Below are positions 12,072 through 22,314 of a stretch of 64,000 bases of DNA, piece by piece. The stretch spans positions 32,468 through 96,467 of the forward strand of contig QNQO01009176.1 in NCBI GenBank assembly GCA_003290165.1, written 5' to 3'. Numbering within the stretch: position 1 is the stretch's first letter; each line of letters opens with the position of its first letter. The notes below the pieces were generated by a model. That model saw only the letters and a program-made list of their open reading frames with translations. It did not search any database and was not told the DNA's origin. Origin of the DNA: Berberis thunbergii (taxonomy: Eukaryota; Streptophyta; Magnoliopsida; Ranunculales; Berberidaceae). Made by a program: the position numbers and the translations under genes.

Positions 12072-12276
12072 TAAGTGCTAGGATGTTGTGTTCGTGATTT
12101 TATTGATTTCGAATCCCAACACACCCATCTTGGTTCGTACTCAAATAAGAAGCATTGGATCCAATTAAAACTAATCAACAAATGGCATGAAAAAGTGAGG
12201 TTCACTTCTGATTAAGACCCCATTTGAAACTTTGGTTCTAATTAGAAGAAAAAGAAAATGCACTCCTTAGTGCTTA

Positions 12277-12287
12277 GCGCGCGCGCG

Positions 12288-12327
<40 letters not shown>
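12277..12327 (+). repeat. Compound microsatellite (GC)n(AC)n(AG)n
   Basis: About six GC units, then ACAC, then an uninterrupted AG run of about 34 bases. Likely polymorphic. Confidence 0.97.
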
Positions 12328-12329
<2 letters not shown>

Positions 12330-12693
12330 ATCCCTTATTTGTTTAGCTCACATTAAGAACATCCCTTATTAAATGTGATCTCCAGTTTTTATCCATTATA
12401 AGATTTTAAAATTGGATCTAAAGATTCAATATGGCTTCAAATGGGGATACATTTATCTTCGAAAAAGACCGTTGTGACTAAAACTGAGCGCTCTTTGAAA
12501 TAGTAATAAAATCCCGATGCTTGAAATAAACCGCAAAGTAAACTATATCAGTTGGTTTGACGGAAACTCAAATTGAATCGAGTCAAATGTGTAATAAAAC
12601 CGAGCCAAACCAAACTGAAATGAAATTCAATTACATCAAATCGACAAAAACTATGCTAAATCGCAGTTAACCAACAAAACTATGTATTATACT
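12328..12693. other. Spacer next to the Tat-like element
   Basis: No gene. CCAAACCAAACTGAA here and similar words at 25500-25600 beyond the element suggest that the retrotransposon split an older repeat, but I could not define that repeat's ends. Confidence 0.4.
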
Positions 12694-13372
12694 TGATGCA
12701 ATCGTTTTTCGCTCCCTGTTCCGATCCAGTTCCTGCTGACTTGCATAAATAACACACGTGAGCCACAGACCACCGTGGGGAGGTCAATGACACTTCGATG
12801 CTAAAGTCAGACAGGGATCTAAAGAATGTGTAATGCTGTAACAGGAAATTTGTAGCGTACCTTAGCTTACCAACCTCATGTCTTATTTATAATGCAAGGA
12901 GTCCTGGCTCAACCAGGCCATCGTAGGCGTAGTTTAGGGAGGAGATCTTCGTGGAAATCCCTCTCTAATTAAGAGTCGTGCTATAGGAGAGAAGTTTTAT
13001 GTTAGCTCTGCATTCCTAGATACGCGGGAGATAGTTTCCAATCTAAGAGCAATCCGTAAAAGGAAGTTTCCCTGTGTGGAAGATACTCTGGAGTTTGCTT
13101 CTTAGTTGGAAGTAGAGAGCAACTGTATTTTCCCGTCCGAAGCCGATCCTCAAGATAATTGTCATAAAAGGGCTTATGGACATCGTGGATAGTTGTGAGA
13201 CATGTAAGCCTAGCATGTTGTAAGAGTCCGGGTTTGCTTGGCAGATTGAAGTTGAGCGGGCTTAGATCCGCTTGGGCTAAATCTATGTTGGGCCGATGCT
13301 TGGGCCCGTAGTTCCTCGAGATCATCATGACACATGTTCGGCTAAGGAGTGTAACCATTTTATGTATCATCA
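12694..13372 (-). repeat. 3' LTR of Tat-like element (minus)
   Basis: 679 bases, on the plus strand from TGATGCAATCG to ATGTATCATCA. It matches 22315-22492 plus 24915-25421, and in reverse complement the LTRs at 25858-28440 and 31021-31693. Confidence 0.93.
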
Positions 13373-13386
13373 GCTACTTCTCCGAG
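13373..13386 (-). other. Polypurine tract of Tat-like element
   Basis: On the minus strand CGGAGAAGTAGC abuts the 3' LTR. The plus-strand relative has CGGGGGGAGTAGC in the same position at 31008-31020. Confidence 0.75.
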
Positions 13387-13437
13387 TTAGTGGGTTGTCA
13401 CATTGGTTCGCTGTCATCTTGAAGGGATGTGACGCTC

Positions 13438-16400
13438 ATGATGATTGAACCTGAATCGTTGCTTGAACTGCACTCTACATTAATTGGGTGTGCGTTGGTT
13501 CGGTGAAAAAGAGGTGGGAACCTATCATCTATAGAAGTCATTCGCAGTGTTGAAACTGACCCTTCTGCTTTACTTGCTTTTGAAGATATTGTTATGAAAG
13601 GTTTGTTCGTCTTTTTCATAGCTTGAGAAAACCTTCTCGATGATGCTGTTCTGGCTAAGGGCCAAGACTTTTTTGAAGACAAGCTGTTGTCTGAGCCTGG
13701 TTTCGCTAAAGTTCGTACAAAGTTTGGAGTTCCTGAAGACTTGCCGTTGTACCTTCTGACTAGCGACCAAACACCAATGTCACCTCTGCCGATTTCATCT
13801 GTTTACATCGAGGGATGCTTCAAACTAGAGTGTGTTTCCGGGTTCTGGACGTGATTTGGGAGTTCTTGGATTTCTTGGGGATTCTTCCGGCTCAGTTGGG
13901 ACCCAACAGATATAGGATCATTCTCATGATTCTACTCAGTGCTAAGGAGGCCGGCGTTAGTGTGACCCCGCGGGTGATTTAGTTGCTGACCGCTCCTCGA
14001 CTACAAAGTAATGTTGTTTGCAAGATGAAGTCGTCGAATTGCTTCGTTAACTTGCCACATGATTTCAAGTTCTGGCAGAAGTACTGCTTTCTGGCTCCTG
14101 CTGATTCGAAATATTTTCGATGTAAGGTCGTTCGCTTGAGCGACAGTTCAGGTTGCTTTGTAAGTTCAACTCCTTTCTTGTGACTTTGATGTGCTTGATA
14201 GCGGGCTGAGTGATCATTGCTTGTGTTCTCTTGCAGAAGGTTTTCCACTACTCCTCTTACCTTAGGATCAAATCACCATGGAGACATTTTGTGTCATGCC
14301 GAAAATGGATGCAGTTGATATCATAAGAGTTTCTAATTTCGTTCGCAATGGGCTGTGGGACAATTGGCACGTTGCCCCCACTCTGCATCAAGAGTCGCAC
14401 ATTAAGCTGGAAGATGGGGGCCCTTCTAGGAAGAGGAAGACTGCTAGCGCCAACACTCTCGTTCTGTCTGTTAAGGAGGATCCATTTGAGACGTTTGCTT
14501 CCTTTGTGAGGAAGAAGCTTCATGTTAGAACTGGAGCGCCTTCGGCACAATCCGCTCTGGTGAGAGAGGAACGTGAGTCTGCTAGCCCTGTCGAGGCGAA
14601 AACTAATGTTTTCAGCTTGGGATGAGATTACATGCAGTTGGCAGGAGTTGCCAACGGGTCGAACCTTAGTAACGCATAGGTCGAGGCTCTGAATGATTGT
14701 CTGGTGAGGGTTGCAATGGCGGCTTCTGCTGGCGCTGATTCAAGTTGGGTCACTTCGATAGAGGGCTCTGTTGAAGATTCGCCTGAGGTAGCGAAATCTG
14801 ATCCCCCGCCGTTGACTCGCCTGAAAGTGGTCGTGGTATCGGTCGTGTTTCCTGTAGTCTGCATTGCACACCGTCTCGTTCTAGGCCACAGCTAGAACTG
14901 TTGGAAGGTCCTTTGGATACTTCGGTCATTTCTCGGCCTCCGGATCCTATTGAGCCTTCTCGCAATAAAGGGTCGGTCATTCTTGACGAGGGAAAATCCA
15001 TAGAGGAGACTCCTGATGCACGAATAAGTTTGTTCGCATCGGACTTGGTGAAGATGAGCTCACATGTCTGACACCAAAAAGTGGATGTTGAGTATGCTTT
15101 GAGGAAGCATATAAGCAGGCGTCACAGTTTGTTGATGGACCATGCTCCAAAACCCGAGGAGGATATGCTGAAAGAGCGTTTGGACAAGGGTTTGAAGTAT
15201 GTTATGCTAGGTATGTCTCATATGAGCCACGCGGCTGTTGCTGAACGGAAGTAGAAACGGTTTGTGAGAAAGTATATATTTTGGAGCGTGTCTTCTCGTA
15301 AATGTAGACGTTGTATTCTGATGTGCTCCATGAAATTGAGTGGCTTAAGAGACGGACCGAAGAGATGCGGTTGGATCAATCAACCGTGGCTGCTGAGGCT
15401 CAGAGGGCTCGTATGGAGGACCTTTAGCGTACTCTGACCGAGGCGGTGTCCGAGAGGGATGTACTTAGGCAAGAGTTTAGTCGGCTCCGCCTAGAGGTCG
15501 ACTTGCACAGGAAGCTGTGGCCAGGGGCGGATCCAGGATTGCAGACAAAGGGGGCCAAAAAAGTTATGGATAATTTAATTTTTAAAATAAATACATAAAT
15601 ATAATTAAAATAGAGTTTTAAAAGTATTACACGAGAAACATACATAATGAGTCAATGTAGATGCACAGTAAATTTAGGTAAAAGCTTCAAGGATCAAATA
15701 CTCACTTTGTCAAAGCCTAAACAAATTAAATTAAATTAAAAATCAAATATGAAGTTCTCCTGTATAAAGAAATATGAAAAATCGGATGTTTATACAAACA
15801 TGAAATACCGCACCTAAACTTGAACAAATATGAAACCCACTCAAAATTTAAACAACTAAACAAATACCTACCAATCTAAACATCAAGTGATTCAACAAAT
15901 ACCCCAACCTAAACATGAAGGCGATTAACAAAGTATTAAATTTTTTAACTCTCTTTTTCATTAGAAAAAAATTTTGATTTATGAGAAATTGCAATAAAAT
16001 AACCTCCTTCTCCTCGGATAAAAGAAACGAATTTACGTCCTGGAATTTTTCTCTATCTCTTTGATTGATTAGAATAAACCTTTGAACAAATTTAATAAAA
16101 TGAAGTTTTTTTTATCTTGTTATTAAATACCCAAACTGATATTTCTCTCTTCAAAACCCACTTTAGCTCTATTTTCATCTCATATCTCTCTCTTTTCATT
16201 GAGTTCCTAAAAGACAAGAGGAGAGAAACTCTTTTCAGGAGAGCTTTTCATTGAAAATCGACAAGAGGAGAGAAACTCTTCTCTGAGAAAATCAGAAACT
16301 CATAAACTCAGAGGAACCAGACAAGAAGAGAGAAACTCAGAGGAACCAGACAAGAGGGGCAACATAAATTTTTTAAGGGGGGCAAGATTAAAATTTTATA

Positions 16401-16940
16401 TACTTTCATTGATTTTTTTTAAACCTAAGGGGGTCAATTGACCCCCTTACCCAAGCTATAGATCCGCCACTGGCTGTGGCTAAGGCGCATTCCGATGTGA
16501 AGTTCTATGCTCGAGATGCGAGGAAGGCCAAGGACCAACTTGAATTGGGATGGCATGAACTCAGTACTATGAAGAACAGTCTGGCCACAAAGCGATCTCA
16601 GGTCGACATGCTGACTGGCAAGTTGGAGCTACTTGAGCGTGAACTTATTGATGCAAAGGTGCGAGGGGAAGAACTTTACCATGAACAAGGCAAATGTGAG
16701 TTTCGCTGGGTTATTCATGGTCGATTGGAGCTGTTGGATCTGATGAAGGAGGAGCATCCAAAGTGGGATCTTGGCTGTTATAAGAAGATGTCATATGCAA
16801 ACTTGTCTATTACCTCTGAGTCATCCGGAGAGGAGGATGGTTCAATCCCTGACGTCCAGGTCGAACCGTGTATGGATGCAACTTCTGCCCCTGTTTCCAC
16901 TAAACTTAGCTCTTTTGTTTCTGTACCCTCTCCTTATTAG
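13438..16940 (+). pseudogene. Antisense ORF of Tat-like element, Transposase_28-like, broken
   Basis: This frame runs opposite to the element's pol. From ATG 13438 an N-terminal part has PLPISSVYIEGCFKLECV (about 13780-13835) and, one frame over, FLDFLGILPAQLGPNRYRII with AKEAGVSVTPRVI (about 13865-13980). This resembles Pfam Transposase_28, named a putative gypsy-type transposon protein. A candidate 77-base intron lies at 14160-14236 (GTAAGT...TTGCAG). The C-terminal part (16480-16940) is charged and probably coiled-coil (QVDMLTGKLELLERELIDAK), ending in an acidic serine-rich tail. In-frame stops near 13502, 13622 and 13979, a frameshift near 13850 and the hAT insertion at 15522 disable it. 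The role of such ORFs is unknown. Confidence 0.7.
15522..16472. mobile_element. Nonautonomous hAT element inside the antisense ORF
   Basis: 951 bases with inverted ends CAGGGGCGGATCCAGGATT and its partner ending AGATCCGCCACTG. A perfect 8-bp target duplication GCTGTGGC lies at 15514-15521 and 16473-16480. The interior is AT-rich without coding sequence and has GAGAGAAACTC repeats near 16220-16340. Removing it rejoins the antisense frame. Confidence 0.95.
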
Positions 16941-17487
16941 GAGTATTTTTGTGTGCTTGTACTCTTTTTGTTTTGACCATTATTGAAAACATTTTTCTTT
17001 GTTTCATACTTGGTGTCTCTATTGCATGTTTTTTGTTTCACCTTGTCGTCTTACTTTGACATAGGCTGGTTGAATCAATAAAATGTTGTCCAGTCTGTTT
17101 GTGGCAGAGAGTTTGACCACTTTGTATTGTGAATGACCCGGGATCATTGCTGCGTAATTATGTCCAATAGTGGGCATGTTGCAAACAGTTTAACTGGGGG
17201 TTGAGTCATCTGAGTTGTTTCATATCCCTTAGGTAAGCTGCTTGAATTTTACCTTGTTTGTGTAACTAGTCGGTTGTAGTTGTTGTCGTGGGCAAGCTGT
17301 GGTGGCCGAATGTACGCGTCAGAGCGCTTGTGCTGAGTCAAGCGTCATAATTTGGGTTGACATCCTAATTAGCTTTTATCTGGGCATCAACTGTGTTATC
17401 TTTTTACCGGCACAAATGGTCTTTCCTAATGTTAAAATGTCAATCCGTTTAAGCGTGAAGGTGCGAACTCAGCTAAATTCATGTTTG

Positions 17488-18060
17488 GCGACCAGGTTGA
17501 ATAGCATTGGTCTCGTGGAAAGCCGTTGAGATTAGTGCGGTACTGACTAGGCTCCCACCTTTCAAATCGTGTATGACCAAGAAAAGTGGGCTACGGGTTC
17601 GGAAAATAAAGGTGTGGCGACCAGGTTGAAAAGCAGTGGTCCCGTGGCAAGTTGTCGAAATCAGTTCGGGACTGACTATGCTCCCATCGTTCGAACCGTT
17701 GACACCCTCCTTATGCGGCGGGGGTTACAAATTTGAGAGAAGTTTGGCGATCAGGCTGAACAGCAGTGTCATGTGGCAAGCAATCGAAATCAGTTCGGGA
17801 CTGACTAGGCTCCCACCATCTAAATTATGCGGCCACCCTGAAAAACAACTATCCCGTGGAAAACCGTTGGAATTAGGTCATGGCTTACTAGGTTCCCACC
17901 TTCTAGACTATCTACATTCTCGCAGCACGAGCTACAAGTCCAGTTTTGGTGATTTGGCGGCCACGCTAAAAAACAGTGGTCCTGTGTCGAGCCATCGAAA
18001 TTAGTTCGGGATTGACTAGGCTCTCACCTTCCAAACTATCTACACCCTCGCAGTGGGGGC
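17488..18060 (+). repeat. Tandem ~129-bp repeats in Tat-like 3' UTR
   Basis: Units begin with GGCGACCAGG-like words at about 17488, 17617, 17747, 17829 and 17957; one is short (82 bases), the others 128-130. Each carries GGGACTGACTAGGCTCCCAC or a close variant. That core is shared with the ~177-bp units that follow, so both arrays probably derive from one ancestor. Confidence 0.8.
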
Positions 18061-18129
18061 TGAAAGTTTGGGTTTTGATCAGAAGCTTTCGTTGCTAGTC
18101 GTCACCAACTAGGCTTACCTGATTAGGTT

Positions 18130-19890
18130 TGGCGATCATTGACCGCGAAGTAGGCAATGATCCTTGGAAAGTCATCGTCACTAGGCATGATAACGCTGAT
18201 TAGACTCTCACTTCCTAAACCGTCGATGCCCGCACTAAGCCGACAAGGTGTCGGGATGAACCATAAGATATTGTCATTAGTCTTGGCTGACTAAGCTTGT
18301 CTGGTTTGAATAGAGGCTCGGCCTGCTAGGGGGCGTTCGAACCTAATCCATTAGCATGTTGCATGGAGTGGATGAAATTACCTTAAATCAGTTGGTGATC
18401 TATAGGTATAATCCGTATGCCTGGGTTGACTAGGATCTCTAGTGCTTGTGTACCGGAAGTTGTCGCCATCGATCGCGAACTAACTTAACTTACCTGGCAA
18501 GTTCAGCGATCATTTTCTACATTGAGAGTAATGATCCCTTGGAGAGTCATCATCATCAGTGGACCAGCGCTGACTAGACTCCCATTTCTTCCGTTGTCGT
18601 GATCCGCATGCGTTTTAGGCTTTGGCCATCAGAAGTCGTCGTTATCAGTATCAAACTGATTGGGCTTACCTGGCAAAATTGACAATCATTGTTTGCATTG
18701 AGAGTATTGATCCCTTGGTGAGTCATCGTCATCAGCGGAACAACGCTGACTAGACTCCTACTTCCTCCGCCATCGAGATTCGCATTGAGCGGACTAGGCT
18801 TTGGGCACCAAAAGTCATCGTCATCTGTCACGAATTGACTAGGCATACCTAGCAAGTTCGGCGATCATTGTCTGCATTGAGAGTATGATCCGTTGGCGAG
18901 TCATCATCATCAGCAGACCAGAGCTGACTAGACTCTCATTTCCTTCGCCATCGAGATCCACATCGAGCGGACTTGGCTTTCGACATCAGAAGCCATCGTC
19001 ATCAGTCGCAACTAACTGGGCTAACCTGGCAAGTTCGGCGATCATTGTCTGCATTGAGAGTAATGATCCCTTGGCAAGTCATCGTCATCAGCAGACCAGT
19101 GTTGACTAGACTCCCACTTTCTCCGCCATCAAAATTCGCATCAAGCGAACTAAGCTTTGGGCACCAGAAGCTGTCGTCATCAGTTGCGAACTGATTGGGC
19201 TTACCTGAAAAGTTTGATGATCATTGTATGCATTAATAGTAATGATCCATTGGCGAGTCATCGTCATCAATGAACCAGCGCTGACTAGACTCCCAATTCC
19301 ATTTTCAATCCTAATCTGCATCGAACGGACTTGTCTTTGGGCACCTGAAGCCGTCGTCAAACTGATTGGGCTTACCTAGCAAGTTCGGCGATCATTGTAT
19401 GCATTGAGAGTAATGATACCTTGGCGAGTCATCGTCATCAGCGGATTAGCACTGACTATACTCCCACTTTCTCTGCCATCATGATCTGCCTCAAGCGGAC
19501 TAGGCTTTGGGCACCAGAAGTCGTCGTCATCAGTGGCGAACTGACTGGGCTTACCTAGAAAGTTCGGTGATCATTGTCTGCATTGAGAGTAATGATCCCT
19601 TGGCGAGTTGTCGTCATCAGCAGACCAGCATTGACTAGACTCCCACTTTCTCCGCCATCGTGATCCGCACGAAGCGGATTAGGCTTTGGGCACCAGAAGC
19701 TATCGTCATCAATCGCGATCTGATTGGGCTTGCTTAGCAATTTCGGTGATCATTGTCTACATTGAGAGTAAAGATCTCTTGGCAAGTCATTGTCATCAGC
19801 GGACCAACGCTGACTAGACTCTCATTTCCTCAGCCATCGTGATCCGCACGAAGCAGATTAGGATTTGGGGTGATATTCGAGTTTGGTCAT
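18130..19890 (+). repeat. Tandem ~177-bp repeat array in Tat-like 3' UTR
   Basis: The word GCGATCATTGTCTGCATT and variants recur at about 18511, 18687, 18862, 19039, 19218, 19392, 19569 and 19749, a spacing of 174-180 bases, with a more diverged unit near 18134. Each unit also holds TGACTAGACTCCCACTTTC and GGCTTTGGGCACCAGAAG. The array lies between the integrase remnant and the antisense ORF. The same units in the other orientation occur at 29700-30345. Confidence 0.92.
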
Positions 19891-19974
19891 AGCCAGGCTG
19901 GTGGAGGGTTGTAACGGACAACAGTGAAAATTTTGGTAAAAGTAAAATATTTTATTGATAATATTTTTTGAGAT

Positions 19975-21120
19975 GTTCTACATTCCATAATCGCTTAAGC
20001 CCGTCGCCGTTGGCGTCTTCCAGCCAATATGTTCCTGGTTGTTGACTTTGGCAACTCTATAAGGTCCTTCCCAATTCGGATTTAGCTTTCTCGCTCCGGC
20101 TTCTTTGGTGTTTTGGTGGGGCTTTATGATTACTCATTCTCCCACCTTGAATTCGCGTGGCTTGACCTTTTTGTTGTAGTATTGCACCATTCGTTGTTGG
20201 TAAGCAACTATTTTGGCGGATGCTAGATCCCTTTTTCGCTGAGGAGGTCTAATCCCATGCGCAAGGCTTCGCCGTTACCGTCTGGTCTTAACTCTTCCGT
20301 CCGGAAGGTTGGCACTTTGATTTTTACTAGAACCATAGCTTCCGACCCGTATGCTAGGGCAAATGGTGTCTCTCTAGTAGGGATTTTTTTAGTTGTTCGA
20401 TATGCCCAGAGTATTCCTAGTAGCTCTGAAACTCATTTTCCTTTAGCTGCATCGAGTATTTTTTGTTGGCTTTTAGGATAGTTCAGATGGTAACTTCGTT
20501 CGGCCGTTAGCTTGGGGTGTCCTGGCGAGGAGAAGTGGTGCTTGACACAAACTTCTGCACGGTTCTTTGACCTTGATACCTTCAAACTGGGTTTCGTTGT
20601 CACTAACCAATACTCTGGGGATGCCAAATCTTCAGAAGATGGTGGCCCATATGAATTTTTGGATTTGGACCTGCCCTATTCTGGATAGGGGTTCGGCCTC
20701 GACCCACTTGGTGAAGTAGTCGTCGGCGACAAGGAGGAATTTTTGCCAGCAACGACACGACAATGTCCATTCTCCATTGTGTGAACGACCATGGACTAGT
20801 CATTGGGATTAGTGACTGAGCTAGCATATGGGTGTACAACGTGAACTTCTGGCATTTATCGCACTTGCGGACAGTGTATTTACTTTAGTGTGTCATGGCA
20901 TGGTCGACCAATAATACCCTGGAGTTCGGGCATGATGGGCGAGGTTTCTCCCATCTGGATGATTCCCACATATACTTTTGTGGATGGATCCCAAGACTTG
21001 GCTTGCCTCTGAAGGCAATAGGCATCGGAGCAAGGACCCTATCACAGACCTCCTGGATAACTTTTTGTTCAAGAGAGTCTACCTTGTGGCTCTGTTTTTA
21101 AGTCTCGTGCTTCAACCTTC
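19975..21120 (-). pseudogene. Tat-like integrase remnant
   Basis: Minus-strand translation, across several frame changes and stops, gives the integrase core signatures FLLVADDYFTKWVEAEPL (about 20690-20745) and FGIPRVLVSDNETQF (about 20590-20635), two parts of the D,D-35-E domain. Further on is the C-terminal region with QYYNKKVKPREFKVGE and LNPNWEGPYRVAKVN (about 20030-20180). The last part is the counterpart of 29393-29632 in the plus-strand relative. Integrase would insert the cDNA into the host chromosome; this copy is clearly dead. Confidence 0.87.
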
Positions 21121-21399
21121 TTGGTTGGTAGGGCTCCGGTCGCTATATACTATAGTATCGGAGTCATCCAATTGGGTTGTGTTTCTGCGCAGATATCTAT
21201 GTGTTCTTCCTCATAGAGGCTTGATTTCTCTTGATATTCAATGAGGTTGTTGGAGTCTTCATTGGAGGCCGAGGTTTCTTTTACTAGTTCGCCAGTTCTT
21301 TTGTTGTTGTCTAAGGGGCACTGTGTGAGTTGGCAGCTCTTGAATTCACCCATTAAGCGAAGTTCCTTGTTGCGATAAGTTATCATGCAAGGATCTTTG
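21121..21399 (-). other. Degraded link between RNase H and integrase
   Basis: Minus-strand frames here have stops and no motif that I can name, but position and orientation place it between the RNase H and integrase parts of pol. Confidence 0.5.
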
Positions 21400-21889
21400 C
21401 TACTGAAATCTCTTTTAATCTGGTTGACTACTAGTCTTGAGTCATTGTATGTTGTTAGACGATCTATAATAAATCCCTAAGGTTAGCTTAAGACCTGACA
21501 GGAGTGCTTCGTATTCGACCTCATTATTTTAAGCGGGGAAGCCGAATCTGACTGTCTTTTAAAGGGTGATACCGCTAGGGGAGCGGAGTGTGATTCCTAC
21601 TCCTCTCGCCCTACTGATTGAAGATCCGTCGCAGTGGAGGGTCCATGCTGGCACATCTGATTCTGTGAGTTGGTAGTTTATCTTCGACTCTTTTCTGCCA
21701 GTGAATTCAGCGATGAAGTCTGTGAATGTCTGGGCTTTGTTGGCGGTTCTTGAAGCGACGTTTATGTCGAACTGCCCGAGTTCTGCCGACCATTTCACCA
21801 TCCTGCCAGATAGCCTTGGTTTATGTAATACCGAGCAGAGTGGATGTTTGGTTAGGACCATTATAGAGTGGGCTTGTCATGTTCGTTGG
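21400..21889 (-). pseudogene. Tat-like RNase H remnant
   Basis: The minus strand encodes VVLTKHPLCSVLHKPRLSGR, then SAELGQFDINVASRTANKAQ and TLHCDGSSISRARGVGITL, followed after stops by NNEVEYEALLSGLKL. These are the tether and RNase H domain of plant Tat/Athila-type Gypsy pol, including the first catalytic Asp in the CDGSS motif and the Glu in EYEAL. In-frame stops are present. It joins directly to a gag piece at about 21890, so protease and reverse transcriptase have been deleted. Confidence 0.88.
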
Positions 21890-22080
21890 AGGGTCTAGCG
21901 TCAAAAAGTTGTAAAACTTTATTCTTCACAATCCGTTAATGAAGGCTGGAACCACCGCTGTGTTGTTGCACGTGTGGATGGTGGTTAACTCACTGTCAAA
22001 GTGGGTTAGATATGTCACTTGTGTCACGTTAGGCCTTCATTAACAGATTGTGACAGAGCGTTGTGCATGAAAAGAAATCG
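21890..22080 (-). pseudogene. Tat-like gag fragment
   Basis: On the minus strand FNSELTTIHTCNN and AFINGL, then KFYNFLTLDP, match the plus-strand relative's gag at 28740-28880 almost word for word. This is the central capsid-like part of Gag. It is cut off at about 21890 and fused to RNase H sequence. Confidence 0.8.
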
Positions 22081-22314
22081 TTCATCCGATTCGGGGTTCG
22101 ACGAAGCTACCGTCAGCACGGGGCAGTGAGTTGGATGCCCGCGCACGACGAGAACTGCTTAAATAGGCAGTACAGGGATGACTTGGGCATTGGACACGTC
22201 CCCTGGTTCCTCGTTGCTGCGTGACCTGGGGGTCACCATCTCTCCGTGTTATGAAAGGATATGACACTTAGTGTAAAGTTACGAGCTATGTCGTCTCCAC
22301 GGACAGCGCAAAAC
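22081..22314 (-). other. Leader of Tat-like element
   Basis: Between the LTR and the gag remnant. On the minus strand, TTTTGCGCTGTCCGTGG directly after the LTR is where the primer-binding site should be; the relative has TTTGGCGCAATCCGTGG at 28442. I did not match it to a specific tRNA. Confidence 0.55.

Noticed and set aside
13979..14248. Minus-strand frames inside the Tat-like element that could be pol
   Set aside because: They are shadows of the plus-strand antisense ORF, which has recognisable motifs; the minus frames have none.
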